Source: Legionella wadsworthii DSM 21896 = ATCC 33877
GTDB lineage: Bacteria > Pseudomonadota > Gammaproteobacteria > Legionellales > Legionellaceae
Assembly (NCBI RefSeq): GCF_000701265.1
Contig: NZ_KL370759.1
Coordinates: 291,755 to 355,754 of the forward strand
DNA: 64,000 nucleotides
Reading direction: 5' to 3'
The translations under genes and the position numbers were made by a program. This document shows positions 46,001 to 56,255 of the stretch, one piece after another; the stretch's first letter is position 1; each line of letters begins with the position of its first letter. Below the pieces are notes generated by a model. That model searched no databases. It was not told the DNA's origin and saw only the letters and a program-made list of their open reading frames with translations.

Positions 46001-48582
46001 CAGAAGAACAACTGAAATTACTCAGTACTGTCTCCATGTTTTTATATGAAATCCCACCCCAGACGTTCATTTACATTTTTCGCTTGCCTTTTGAATCACT
46101 CAGCCTTGAGTGTCTGGAACAGCTACTGACGTTAAGCAAAGATCAACAATGGTTCCATGCCTCTTCAATTGCATCTGGCTTATTTACGGAACATATCAAA
46201 CAACATGGAAATTATGAGGTATTAACCCAAGATACGATAGCCTTACTAAAACTTGCCAATCTGTTTGTAATTAATCCTGTTGATCGCGCCGATATATTTA
46301 AATCATTCCTCTGGAGTTTGCCTCAAGAAGCCAGTGGAACAAACCATTTAACGCCGAATGATTTAATCCTTATTTATCGAATGTTTGATTCACAATTAAT
46401 ATTTCCCTCCATTGAAGTGCAAGAGCATTTTTCCCGGTTGGTTATCGAGCGGATAAAAGGGATTTCAGAGCGTGATGAGCGTATCCAGGCATTGGAAGAG
46501 CTTCTCTTCGTAGAGAATGCGATCAGTCTTCCGATTAGCAATATTTCTCTGCGTAATGAAGCCATTGATCAGTTAGTCAAAGACTTAAGAGATAAATATA
46601 ATCAAGATGACCAATCTCAGGAATATAAGGAAAAGATGATTGCCATAATAAATCATCTGTATAAAAATATGGCAAAAAGAGACGTCACATTAATGCTTTC
46701 ACGATTGGCTAATGCCATCGAATCCCAGTGGGAAGTAACGGAACATTTGGGCATTTTGTTAGAGCCTGATAAATATTTATCGACTAATCAACAGGAAACG
46801 ATGGATTTTTCGATAAGTACCCTGGCCGCAGCCTCTCGGAAATTAAGCGAAGACAAGAACGACATAAAAGAGTTCCTGGAGTTTATATCCTCTCCCATTA
46901 GCACTCAAACAACAGATAAATTTTCCAGTTATTTATTAACCCATCATAAAATAAACGAGCTGGCAAAACTATTAGGCTACAGTGATAATTTGGCAGAAAT
47001 TGAAAACGACAAACCTGGAACTGTTGCTTTAATGTTGAGAACTTTGTATGCGCAGTTCTGGGATTTGAGTTTGGAAGAGCGAGCGGTTATTGTAGATCAC
47101 TTGCTTATTCCTACCAAAAAAGTAAAAACCGCTGACGAGATGGAAGATGCCTACCGAGAAGCCTTTTCCTACGTTGCTCATAAATTATTCCCTCATTCCG
47201 AAACAGATAAAGAGGAAAATTTTGCTTACGCCTTGCTGAAAGCTTATCTGGAGACGGCGGATAAATACATTCGCAGCCATTTGTTAGCAGGAATGCTAGT
47301 AGCTACCAATCAGTCGAATGGGTCTGGCCAATCACCGAGCGCAGGTAAAAAATTAGCCATGTTATGTGAACATATGGGGCCTGCTTATGTAAAACTTGCT
47401 CAAGCAGTTCATAGTCATCCAAATACACCGGAGCATATTCGCCGCGATCTGGACCATTTAAAGGGGCGGGCGAACCCACCTCATCGTTGGCAGTTATGGC
47501 GGCTCTTGCGCGAGGTGGTTTCTCGTGACGATCGCAAAATGATAAAACATGTCGGAGCGCTTTTAGGCTCAGCTTCCTATAATTTGGCTCTGGAAGTTGA
47601 GTTAGAAAATGGACAAGACGTGGTGCTTTTGATGTTGCGTGAAAATGCAGCCAAAAATGCACAAGAAGGCTTTATGCATTTGCAAAAGACGATTGAATCC
47701 TGCCCGCACATCGATATGGTACCCCTTCGGGAGAGTATTTTATCGATTATCAGTGAAGCCAAAGAACTGTCGAAAATTGAAATGGACAGGAAGTTAAGCG
47801 AGCAGCAAAACCAGGTTGCAGCCAGATTATACGCTCGTTCCATCACCGTTACGGTAGATGATAAACCTCATACTTTCACCATGAACCCGGCTCATTTGAT
47901 TCAAAGTGGGGAAGGCTATCGATTTATCGAACGTGTCTATGGAACCGAATTTAATGAGCTCCCCAACCAAACTTCAGAAGACAGGGAAATTCGCCGAGCC
48001 ATTGCAAAAGCAGTCATTACGGTGGAACTCATTAACATTCTACGGGGTGATTGTTTTGATTCTGACCGGCATGGCAATCAACTACGTCATCAAAACCACC
48101 AACTGGGATTGTATGATTTTGGTGAAATGTCTTTGCACCCGCCCAGTGAAGTGGAGTTAAAGCAATTAGCCAAGGTTCTGTCCGATGTTCCCATAGCAGC
48201 CATAAAAAATAAATTGTTTCATACAAACTTTGATGTGCTGTTAACAGAACATATTCGAAAAGCGCTTAAAGCGGGTGAACCCACCAGCTATTTAATGAGA
48301 ATCAGGAAAGGACTTTTGGCTTTACGAGATTTCCAAAAAGAATTATCGACTGAAGAATTAATCGATGTATTAAAACAGGTTAATGCCAGTGAAGCCATCC
48401 ATCAAAAAATCAAATTTCAGGTAGCAAATACCATTCGCATGGCTGAATGCATGGAGGATATTAATAAGAGTTATCAACGTTTTGTTTCTAAGGCGGCTTT
48501 TTTCAAGAGAAAGGTTGACTCATTGTTCAAAGGGTACCCCTCTCATGAAGCGTCGGCTCAGGATGGAGTTTCATGCCAATGA
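43045..48582 (+). CDS. 1,845-residue multidomain effector candidate: C/H/D region, degenerate M48-like region, UbiB-like kinase region
   Basis: The ATG at 43045 is used; a TTG start at 43012 is less likely. No signal peptide. Residues 1-230 are charged helices. Residues ~245-330 show GFCDEH (Cys249), DGHTFLAIG (His290) and LLDPWN (Asp315), the order of a papain-like/C58-type triad. Residues ~405-520 mimic an M48 peptidase, with ITTTGNRLV, AIVIHNDFLKQM, EELEFALANELLYLKHEGV and EEQFKLDK, but HExxH reads NELLY (467-471). A long helical middle follows. Residues ~1430-1720 resemble UbiB/ABC1 kinases: MGPAYVKLAQA, LGSASYNLALEVELENGQDV, DSDRHGN and YDFGEM. The expected VAVK lysine is Leu1529. The promoter holds a PmrA box. 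Activity of each part is inferred. Confidence 0.75.
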   Translation: MKSIEQRIKLLKKCIEIKDSINQKIPLAANRYDEFEQIDRTKMKAYEQDRRAKTPEEEQLESCIYEMEYLDAHDQSYEEYEKYVKEKQIEYQIFEFINDCFKEFCLDKQIESPHNLDNTQKQNFKQMILRQSSILCEKIARAQKLLGRGSRVVDVSKMDDYLEINADNFIHVLTQGLPLTINDEELAYRFKKTLELVEHRDSSDKQFNRENAFLLQKGGDKKVLEVVQKSKIFANAEYFDKPEISTGFCDEHTCIALKRLYDEFLIDSDTPVEKISIHYFDDDGNPSDGHTFLAIGRNPDSPLNDISQWGGILLDPWNKIACLTEDYNSLPYFYISYPKGATWESIQFTDKDYTLRSSLRDANQYYQMTGNNDIEKRRPLLMEEHQLHSLDEIGLEETKAFLTELIHKLRPQNFNEPIEIFITTTGNRLVRSLAGFTKPAIVIHNDFLKQMQDGIYTVEELEFALANELLYLKHEGVGIYYEISAEEQFKLDKLTIDQCHNVQAGISYLRKSIHFQNQHQWDVSHVNPFHLIHDYRQVTLADYQQRIKNLLTWLAIKENERDEKQQTSLPNTILKAVTPIRREIFFQKECDACENTVAKLKFLESRLAELTVELLPYEITRSTGIKVRDFCRILHAMDIDLNNAEVKKAAEELIESAFELRIPSFEVVYLALVHQHFTSKNYLKDTVRVPPLGIFKDINNAIDAFVIAKSFEEAKEAAETLKALQEKYIGHLSLSFRRARAHTYQFEQMNQRMPVGDERFFGSIIGEHIEWHTFTSQDNVTEVPWSSHLEWVQKDESSIIGETLWRLGITKDQNLWSVLPEKKLLSFVINYSEYKPITHLTGQLAAYGGDNYYEAILAFLSEDVLRKFNVNFEMFFVEDTFENKLKQYYDLNWSVLIKPSEHEARNVDNLAIQFLLTEFANIAMNGTPEEKAVVKSFFLGREDKRDLEHLQQVSTEIKSTLHYNSPYVQFFLNQQFQDKKFDLFNTEEQLKLLSTVSMFLYEIPPQTFIYIFRLPFESLSLECLEQLLTLSKDQQWFHASSIASGLFTEHIKQHGNYEVLTQDTIALLKLANLFVINPVDRADIFKSFLWSLPQEASGTNHLTPNDLILIYRMFDSQLIFPSIEVQEHFSRLVIERIKGISERDERIQALEELLFVENAISLPISNISLRNEAIDQLVKDLRDKYNQDDQSQEYKEKMIAIINHLYKNMAKRDVTLMLSRLANAIESQWEVTEHLGILLEPDKYLSTNQQETMDFSISTLAAASRKLSEDKNDIKEFLEFISSPISTQTTDKFSSYLLTHHKINELAKLLGYSDNLAEIENDKPGTVALMLRTLYAQFWDLSLEERAVIVDHLLIPTKKVKTADEMEDAYREAFSYVAHKLFPHSETDKEENFAYALLKAYLETADKYIRSHLLAGMLVATNQSNGSGQSPSAGKKLAMLCEHMGPAYVKLAQAVHSHPNTPEHIRRDLDHLKGRANPPHRWQLWRLLREVVSRDDRKMIKHVGALLGSASYNLALEVELENGQDVVLLMLRENAAKNAQEGFMHLQKTIESCPHIDMVPLRESILSIISEAKELSKIEMDRKLSEQQNQVAARLYARSITVTVDDKPHTFTMNPAHLIQSGEGYRFIERVYGTEFNELPNQTSEDREIRRAIAKAVITVELINILRGDCFDSDRHGNQLRHQNHQLGLYDFGEMSLHPPSEVELKQLAKVLSDVPIAAIKNKLFHTNFDVLLTEHIRKALKAGEPTSYLMRIRKGLLALRDFQKELSTEELIDVLKQVNASEAIHQKIKFQVANTIRMAECMEDINKSYQRFVSKAAFFKRKVDSLFKGYPSHEASAQDGVSCQ

Positions 48583-48632
48583 TAACTGGAGATTTTTTGC
48601 TCCTGACAATTAAAAATAGAAATTAACTCCTA

Positions 48633-48658
48633 GAGGTAGAATGCAAAAGTTCTACCTC
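48633..48658 (+). other. Perfect 9-bp hairpin between two effector-like genes
   Basis: GAGGTAGAA (48633-48641) and TTCTACCTC (48650-48658) with an 8-nt loop, 51 bp after the giant gene's stop and 30 bp before the next start. No T-run follows, so it may terminate weakly or be a leader structure. Confidence 0.55.
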
Positions 48659-48687
48659 AGTATTCAATTCTTAAGGAGAATACCGCT

Positions 48688-51600
48688 GTGTATGCTACTC
48701 TATCTGTACGTGAAATTTATTTAACTGCTTTATCCAATAACGATATCAGCACTGTAGAACATTGCTTAACTGTAAATAAAGTTTCTCCTAATATCCGCGA
48801 TAAAGATCTGAACACGGGACTACATTATGCCGTTAGGTTCCAAAATAAAGACTTGCTCAAATTATTATTAAAACATAATGCAGACATAAGTTTAAAAAAT
48901 AGAAAAGGTTTAACTGCCATTCAATTAGCGGCTTCTAATGAAAGTTATGACTGCTTATCTCTGATTGCCGACTTTTTTTTGTTGAAGCACAATCCAAAAT
49001 TGGAAGCAACTGACAGGAATTTGCTGGAAATTTTCCATTCTCCTCAAAATGAACAGGTGACATCTCCATTCATAGAGGCTGTGAAGAGGGGGGATTTAAC
49101 CCAAGTAAAAACATGTCTTGACTCGGGCACATCTGTGGACATGATCATTGATAGTGAGTCGAGCACAGCTCTGCATCAGGCGGTAAAACAACGGGATAAA
49201 AAATTAATTGAGTTGTTATTACAATATGAACCTAATCTAAATCTTGCCGACAAAAAGCAGAGGATACCACTTCAATTAGCAGTAGAAATGGAGGCTTGGG
49301 AGTGCTATCAGCTTATCGCTGATTATGGGAGCAAGCGGGAAACATCTAATAATAACGATCAGGCCAATTATAATTTAATGGAGAGAGATAAACCCAAAAT
49401 CGCAAAAAAAATATCTCCCAGAGAAGCATATCAACAGGCGGTTCAGCAGGGTAATATTGAAGAAATTAATCGACTATTAGCGGCTAAGGTTTCTGTTAAT
49501 ACAGTGGTTGATGCTCAATTCAATACCCTGTTGCATATTGGTGTAAAAACGCAAAGTTTAGAAATGGTGAAATTGGCGATGGCGTATGGCGCTTCAATCA
49601 ATCGTCAAAATAAAGAGGGCCAAACAGCACTGGAATTAGCTTTTTCTAGCCAAAATTGGAGTTGTATTGAAGTAATGGCAGCGTCCAAAGACTTTGCGAA
49701 TCAGGAAATAAGTCAAGAAATTCTAAAAACAGCAGTATATGCCAAACTAGTGAATATAATAAAAATATTGATTGATGCTAATGTATCCATGGATTATTTC
49801 AACACGAGTGCGGGCATCAATTACCTTCACTGGCTCATAAACAACAATCAGCAAGACATGCTGGCTGTTCTCGGGCAATCGCCTATAGTCCAAAAATTCC
49901 TGTTCCTTGATGCTATTAAAAAAAACGACATCATTTTTGCACAAGAACTATTAAAGCAAAATAAATCTTTAGTTGATGTCATGGACAGTGAGTTCAATAC
50001 AATCCTGCATATCGGTGTAAATACGCAAAATTTAGACTTGATTCGCCTTGCATTGCAAAATGGAGCTGTTTCAAATCGTAAAAACAAACAAGGTAAAACT
50101 CCTTTAGAACTGGCGTTGGAGAATAGAGCCTGGAACTGTATTAAAACAATTGTCGAGAATGATCCGGTACATAATGAACCTCTCGATGCGGCATTACTCG
50201 CCGCCTTACGTGCACATCAGGTTGAGTTGGTCCAGATTTTGATTCATGCTGGCGCCTCGATGAAATATTTTACGACGCTTCAAGGTAAACTCTATTTTGA
50301 AAAACTGATAGCGAACAAGCAGGATGAAATGGTTGCCGTTTTATCTATATCTCCAGTAATTCAAGAATTAATGTACTCAGTTGCAATCAGTAATAACGAA
50401 GTTTTCGTTGTTGCAGGCGCTTTGTCAAAAAAGGATGTTTCTGTGGATGCTCTATTGGGTCCTAATAAGGAGACCGGATTACATATCGCCATTACCCATA
50501 AGAGAGGGGACATGGTTCAATTATTTTTGGATAACCATATTCAGCTTAATACTCGAGACATTAACCAAGTAACAGCCATAGAGTTAGCCTTGAAGTTGCA
50601 GTCCTGGGATCTACTTAAAATTATTTTGGAAAAACGACCACTAGATAAAAGTACTTGGACTCAATACCAATTGGTTTTTATGCAAGCATTAAAAGTAAAT
50701 CAGCCAGACATACTGATGATTTTGCTAAAGCAAGGTATGGAAGTACTTCCCGGTTATTTTAATACCGATCAAGGTGTACAAGATTACCAACAAATGGTTG
50801 CTCATCAATCGAATGATATGATTCGTGTTTTATTATCAGGAAGTAAAGAATTTCGAATGAAATTTGGTATTTTACCTAATCAGGTTAGAGACTATTTTGA
50901 AGAAATGATTATGGGTGAAGAACTAACCAACCCAGTTATTACCAAGCAAGGAACAACCTATAACGCACAAGATATAAAAAAGTTAGATCATGATCCAATT
51001 ACCAGAGCATCATTGCAGCAGAATGAATTGGTTCCAAATCTAATCGTCTATGATTTGTTAGCCTATTATAAACATCCTCATGTGAATCTTATGGAGGTCC
51101 CCCCTTGTTTAATATGCCCTGAAACCAGTGATGTTTATAAAGAGCCCGTTGTAGCGGGGGATGGGTTCACGTACGAAAAAGCGTGGATTACAGATTATTT
51201 GCAAAAAAACAATAACAAAACGCCTCGAGGTCATTTGCAGCTTAATAGGCCTTTATACAAAAATCGCCTGGTTAAAATATTAATTGAAGAAAAGTATTCC
51301 CTTGAAAAAATCATGGAGGAAAAAAATAGGGAAAACTATAAGCAAGCATTTGCAGAGAGAAATTTAAAAGCGGTAGAAGAATCATTAAAGAATAAAGTAT
51401 CTCCTAATACTCTTATTGATGCCAATGGGAATACCGGATTGCATAAAGCGGTGGAAGAGGGGAGTATTGAATTCATCAAACTGCTGCTCGATCATGGAGC
51501 CAGTTTGACGATGCTGAATAAATCGGGTTTGTCACCCATGAAACTGGCGGTAACTTGTAAAGCCTGGAAATGTATTGAAGCAATGGCCACCCTTCACCCA

Positions 51601-52416
51601 AATGATAAAACGATGCTTTCTCAGTATGATATTCCTTTGATTCATGCATTACATGCAAATCAAATTGAAGTAGCTCGAGTTCTGTTAAAAGCGGGCGCGC
51701 CGATGTCCTTTTTTACTCTTGAAGAGGGTGAGGAGTATTTCAAAAAACTCATTGTCACCCAACAAAAAGAAATTCTTAATGTTCTAATTACAGAAGGACG
51801 ACCGGAAATTATCAATCCTTTGCTATGTAAATTTGGTAATTTGGCTTTTGAAGTCGAAGAGCTGTTTGAAGACTCAATATCTTTTACTTCCATCGAAGAA
51901 CCCGTTATTGTTCCAACTGGAATTACTTACGACATAAAAACAGCAACTACCTTAAAAACTGATCCTTTATCACGGTTGCCATTAAGCAAGGAAGATTTGC
52001 TTCCTAATCGTTTGGTAAAAGATTTATTAATGCATTACAAACGTCCGGGTGTAGATGTTTCTCAAATACCGCCCTGCTTGATTTGTCAAGAAACTAAGGG
52101 ACTGTTTATAAATCCTGTTGTTGCGATAGATGGTAAAACTTATGAAGAGTCATGGATTACAAAATATTTAGCAGAACATGATGGAATGACACCTCCAACA
52201 GTTGGGGCGCCGCAGGGTTTTAAACAAACAAAAAATCTTTACTCTAATATTTTAGTCAAAAAGCTGATTGAAGAGAATTATAAAAATGATCTTCAAATAT
52301 CACCAGCCCAAAAGAACAATTTCTCAGGAGAGTATAACCCACGCTTATTTGGTGCTAGAGAAGAGAAAAAAGATCAACTCTCATTAAATAATAATATGGA
52401 ATATAATAATGGATGA
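48688..52416 (+). CDS. Ankyrin-repeat protein with four U-box-like modules, candidate effector E3 ligase
   Basis: A 1,242-residue protein starting at GTG 48688, with AAGGAG 9 nt upstream. Ankyrin repeats fill ~20-730 and ~885-1050 (TGLHYAVRFQNKDLLKLLLKHNADISLKNRKG type). U-box-like modules come in two tandem pairs: ~736-793 (EELTNPVITKQGTTY, DPITRASL, LVPN) then ~805-870 (PPCLICPET, EPVVAGDGFTYEKAWI), and ~1058-1116 (EEPVIVPTGITYD, DPLSRLPL, LLPN) then ~1128-1192 (PPCLICQET, NPVVAIDGKTYEESWI). The architecture Ank-UU-Ank-UU looks like a duplication. U-box folds recruit E2 enzymes. LubX is a known two-U-box Legionella effector. No signal peptide; the end is EEKKDQLSLNNN. Confidence 0.85.
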   Translation: MYATLSVREIYLTALSNNDISTVEHCLTVNKVSPNIRDKDLNTGLHYAVRFQNKDLLKLLLKHNADISLKNRKGLTAIQLAASNESYDCLSLIADFFLLKHNPKLEATDRNLLEIFHSPQNEQVTSPFIEAVKRGDLTQVKTCLDSGTSVDMIIDSESSTALHQAVKQRDKKLIELLLQYEPNLNLADKKQRIPLQLAVEMEAWECYQLIADYGSKRETSNNNDQANYNLMERDKPKIAKKISPREAYQQAVQQGNIEEINRLLAAKVSVNTVVDAQFNTLLHIGVKTQSLEMVKLAMAYGASINRQNKEGQTALELAFSSQNWSCIEVMAASKDFANQEISQEILKTAVYAKLVNIIKILIDANVSMDYFNTSAGINYLHWLINNNQQDMLAVLGQSPIVQKFLFLDAIKKNDIIFAQELLKQNKSLVDVMDSEFNTILHIGVNTQNLDLIRLALQNGAVSNRKNKQGKTPLELALENRAWNCIKTIVENDPVHNEPLDAALLAALRAHQVELVQILIHAGASMKYFTTLQGKLYFEKLIANKQDEMVAVLSISPVIQELMYSVAISNNEVFVVAGALSKKDVSVDALLGPNKETGLHIAITHKRGDMVQLFLDNHIQLNTRDINQVTAIELALKLQSWDLLKIILEKRPLDKSTWTQYQLVFMQALKVNQPDILMILLKQGMEVLPGYFNTDQGVQDYQQMVAHQSNDMIRVLLSGSKEFRMKFGILPNQVRDYFEEMIMGEELTNPVITKQGTTYNAQDIKKLDHDPITRASLQQNELVPNLIVYDLLAYYKHPHVNLMEVPPCLICPETSDVYKEPVVAGDGFTYEKAWITDYLQKNNNKTPRGHLQLNRPLYKNRLVKILIEEKYSLEKIMEEKNRENYKQAFAERNLKAVEESLKNKVSPNTLIDANGNTGLHKAVEEGSIEFIKLLLDHGASLTMLNKSGLSPMKLAVTCKAWKCIEAMATLHPNDKTMLSQYDIPLIHALHANQIEVARVLLKAGAPMSFFTLEEGEEYFKKLIVTQQKEILNVLITEGRPEIINPLLCKFGNLAFEVEELFEDSISFTSIEEPVIVPTGITYDIKTATTLKTDPLSRLPLSKEDLLPNRLVKDLLMHYKRPGVDVSQIPPCLICQETKGLFINPVVAIDGKTYEESWITKYLAEHDGMTPPTVGAPQGFKQTKNLYSNILVKKLIEENYKNDLQISPAQKNNFSGEYNPRLFGAREEKKDQLSLNNNMEYNNG

Positions 52417-52689
52417 TTATCAAAACAATTAATGGGCCAGGATGGGACTAGAATCCCCCCGGCACTAAAACCATAATGACGGGCAGGAGCAAAAAAAAAT
52501 ATCAAGACAGTCTTCCAGGTATAAGGGGTTCCTGCTTGCCATAGAAATGCCCTCTTTCATGTTCTAATTGTAGTATGAAGACTGTCATTAGATGGAAGTC
52601 ATTTTGCAAAGTGACACAGATACCAAACTCACCATTTTAGGTCGCATACCTTCGCGAATTTATATAGGGAAAATTGAATAAGAGTCTTG

Positions 52690-53601
52690 TTAAATCCAAT
52701 CTTCATTTGCAGTAAAGGCGATGGTTAGCCAACGTTTAGGAGAGTCTTCTCCAATAGCCAACGCAATTTCATTACGAATCTCATCCAAGGTTTCAATGCT
52801 TGAAATTGGAAAATTCTTGGGGACTACTATATGTATTTCAATAAATTGTGCACGTCCTATTTTTGCAACGTAGCTTGTATAGGTTTTGAAATGACGCAGT
52901 TTGGTAAGCTCATCTAAAAAAGTTCTAATTTTTTCGTCAAGATCCAAGGGTGCCATACGAAATATGTCTCGCATGGCATCACGGACAGCGGCCATAGGCA
53001 CAAAAATCAAACAAGCAGTAAGAATCGCTAAAATAAGGGGGTCAATGTAGGGAGTAAAATATCCATAGGCCCCACTATGCAACAAAGCTGCGATGCCAAA
53101 TGCCACTAAGAGAGAAGAGGAAATCAATGCAGACATTAACCAACTTTGGATGTCTAAACGCAAGAATTCGGAATTAATTGTTCGGTTTTTTTTAATCAAA
53201 TAAAAATACATGCCAGTTGATAAAAAAAATACTAAAAGGGCAAATGTAAATGCCCAATCAAAATTAAGCTCATGACCACCAGACATTAAACTGCCAATGG
53301 CATTTATCATCGCATAAGTACAAAGAAGGATGAGGATGCTACCATTCAAAACAAGTACCATAGGTTCGATATGCCAGTAACCATATTGAAATCTACGATT
53401 CCCCTTTCTTGTTAAAAGACGGGCAACAAACAAAGCCAGGATTGACATCATTGTATCAACTATATTAAACATACCGTCAAAGACGATAGCCAAGGAACCC
53501 GACAGTAGCCCAAATAAAATACCTACAACAGCTAAGAGAAAGGTAACAGCTATTGAAGTTTTAAGCGCTCGTCGTTCGTGAAGATCCTCTTGTATTTTCA
53601 T
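52690..53601 (-). CDS. Cation diffusion facilitator (CDF) transporter
   Basis: A 303-residue CDF-type metal/proton antiporter. Six membrane helices span residues ~15-205. The helix-II site is FDGMFNIVDTMMS (Asp-x6-Asp), and helix V contains FTPYIDPLILAIL with an Asp. The C-terminal cytosolic domain (~215-303) has HIVVPKNFPI and ends normally. Zn2+, Fe2+ or Mn2+ are possible cargoes; the metal cannot be set from sequence. It stands alone between gene-poor gaps of 270 and 384 bp. Confidence 0.88.
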   Translation of the reverse strand: MKIQEDLHERRALKTSIAVTFLLAVVGILFGLLSGSLAIVFDGMFNIVDTMMSILALFVARLLTRKGNRRFQYGYWHIEPMVLVLNGSILILLCTYAMINAIGSLMSGGHELNFDWAFTFALLVFFLSTGMYFYLIKKNRTINSEFLRLDIQSWLMSALISSSLLVAFGIAALLHSGAYGYFTPYIDPLILAILTACLIFVPMAAVRDAMRDIFRMAPLDLDEKIRTFLDELTKLRHFKTYTSYVAKIGRAQFIEIHIVVPKNFPISSIETLDEIRNEIALAIGEDSPKRWLTIAFTANEDWI

Positions 53602-53985
53602 TTGAGTATATCCTGAGATTAAATAAGGTTTTATTTACTGTATATTATTGCGTCAACAACTCCTAATAATCCATACCGATTGAATTATAAGATCTTTCAC
53701 ATAGAACTGTTTTTTTATTTGTTCGGTTATTTATCTTTTCTTGTGGAGGCGAAAGTATTATAGGGTCTTATCATTGGCTCGTAGTTCAGGTGTAGGGGTG
53801 AGAGTTTTTGTAGATATAATTTTATCCCATTTGCTTATCATGCCAATAGCATCAATAGTGAAATCATAAAGAGGGCAGGTGCCCCTAAAGTATTAATCTC
53901 GATCTCCTTATAAAACAAAGTCTTCTGGATGATAAAGATAAATTTGCTCTCATAACAACCGCCTGGTTTTAGTATATCCAGGGCA
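53602..53985. other. Gene-free stretch
   Basis: 384 bp with no credible reading frame, repeat or hairpin on either strand. It must contain the CDF promoter. Confidence 0.5.
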
Positions 53986-55209
53986 TTAGGTTAAATTGAG
54001 CAGGGATGCATCGCTTTCTTTACCCAATTGAGCCAGCTGTTTTTTTACGAACACCCACATGATGACAAGCGTAATATTTCTAATCGTTAAAACAACAATG
54101 CTTTCAAAACAAAAGTCCAATACGCGTAGATACAATATGGGATAAATGAGTTCAGTCAAGCCCGCTATTGCCAATACACCGAAAGTAACAACGCGCCAAT
54201 TGTCTAGTTTAAATAGATGGCCTGCCATAACTGGTAACGCTAACCAGCCAAAAAATTGGGGAGATCCTACTTTGTTAAATACAATCAGTTCGAGTGTGAT
54301 CGATAGAAAAACAAGTGTGAAAATAATATTACGGTCAACATGGCGAGCCCTCCATGCTAACCATACAGTTGTGGTAATTGCAATCAGCAGCACTAAATTC
54401 ATTATCACTGCTGCCTCTGCTGCCCCTGTTCCACTGACTTGATTGGTCATTAAAATGGGATCGTAATAAATATTTGAAGTTGCTTCTCCAGCAAAAGCAA
54501 GCCAAATCCAAAAAGTTGCTATCGGCGCTTCTATTTGAATCCCACGATGAGTCTGCATCGTAATAAAACTGAAGAGATTAGCATCCCCACTCAGCATTAG
54601 CCCCATACATACTATAATGATGCTAATAAAAATCGCTCCAAAAATTACTTTGATTCTTAGGTCTTTCAAAACGAAGAGTCCTATTAATCCAGCGATTGGC
54701 CAAATTTTTAACCAGGTACCGAAAGTAAACCAAAAAATAGATTTAGTATTGCGATTATTAGCCCACGAGGCTAAACCTAAGCCCGCTGCTGCGGTAGCAA
54801 AACTGTCAATTCTTCCGATTGCAATTGGACCTAGCAGGGCGATAAACAAAATCCAAAACCAAGATGCTCGAAACGCGGCAGGATTCCCCTTACCGCTATC
54901 GACTAATTTACAAAGAGCGAATAAATTCATCAGAGTAATAAGAATAAACCAATTTATTTGAAAATTAATAGGACTAATCCATTGGCTAAGTAACATAGGT
55001 GAAAGTGCCAGGTAGGGATAAACCCATTGTTGTGAAATACCATATATCGGTTCACCGACAATAATTCTGCCCACCCAATACTCATAGAGCGTTAAGTCAC
55101 CAAAAGGCAATACTGAGGGAAACTTGCTTGCAACAAATAATACCCAAAAATGCACTCCTATTGCTGCTACTAAAAGCAAAAAAATCCCTCTGTATTCCTT
55201 CTTTTTCAA
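53986..55209 (-). CDS. GT87-type polyprenol-linked mannosyltransferase-like membrane protein
   Basis: A 407-residue protein with about 9-10 membrane helices. An aromatic loop after helix 1 (FGDLTLYEYWVGRIIVGEPIYGISQQWVYPYLAL) carries acidic residues typical of GT-C catalytic loops. FNKVGSPQFFGWLALPVMAG is a block I recall from DUF2029/GT87 proteins. GT87 enzymes transfer mannose or arabinose from polyprenyl phosphate outside the membrane. Divergent neighbours are a Thr-Pro lipoprotein and another GT-C enzyme (PMT-like), so all three may serve surface glycosylation. Confidence 0.75.
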   Translation of the reverse strand: MKKKEYRGIFLLLVAAIGVHFWVLFVASKFPSVLPFGDLTLYEYWVGRIIVGEPIYGISQQWVYPYLALSPMLLSQWISPINFQINWFILITLMNLFALCKLVDSGKGNPAAFRASWFWILFIALLGPIAIGRIDSFATAAAGLGLASWANNRNTKSIFWFTFGTWLKIWPIAGLIGLFVLKDLRIKVIFGAIFISIIIVCMGLMLSGDANLFSFITMQTHRGIQIEAPIATFWIWLAFAGEATSNIYYDPILMTNQVSGTGAAEAAVIMNLVLLIAITTTVWLAWRARHVDRNIIFTLVFLSITLELIVFNKVGSPQFFGWLALPVMAGHLFKLDNWRVVTFGVLAIAGLTELIYPILYLRVLDFCFESIVVLTIRNITLVIMWVFVKKQLAQLGKESDASLLNLT

Positions 55210-55661
55210 TTAAAGTTCAATCCTATTAATACACATGCCGTTTTTTTCTTGACGGAAAGAGTTACATTTGCTCATAACTACATTGGAAGTTTCAATTGTT
55301 TAGAGCATAGGTACTATATATTTTATTAGCTAAGCCAGATCAGTGTCCATTTCCATAACATAATCCTGCTGACATTTCTCTTAAAAATATTTCTTATGGA
55401 GCGCGTGTCTTTTACTATAAAGATTCATTGTAGCATGATACGGCTCCAGTAAATTTGGGAAGTAATTTCTTCCTCGGGCAAAGATAATCAAAACCCATAG
55501 TTATTATCTATCTGCGATTTGGGTAAAAGAGAGTTTTAGAGAATACCAAATGCTCCCTCTTTGGAGTAGACCTCAAGAATGATAATAAGGGATAATGAGC
55601 TATTTACTAATTAAAATTATAATTTTACAATCGCCAACCCATATTTTGAAAAGGATGTTCC
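55210..55661. other. Gene-free stretch
   Basis: 452 bp of AT-rich DNA between divergent genes. It should hold promoters for the GT87-like gene and the Thr-Pro protein gene. I see no clear operator or RNA structure. Confidence 0.5.

Positions 55662-56255
<594 letters not shown>

Noticed and set aside
52430-52480. Possible decayed tRNA T-arm (GGGACTAGAATCCCCCC)
   Set aside because: The resemblance is too short and no stems pair convincingly.
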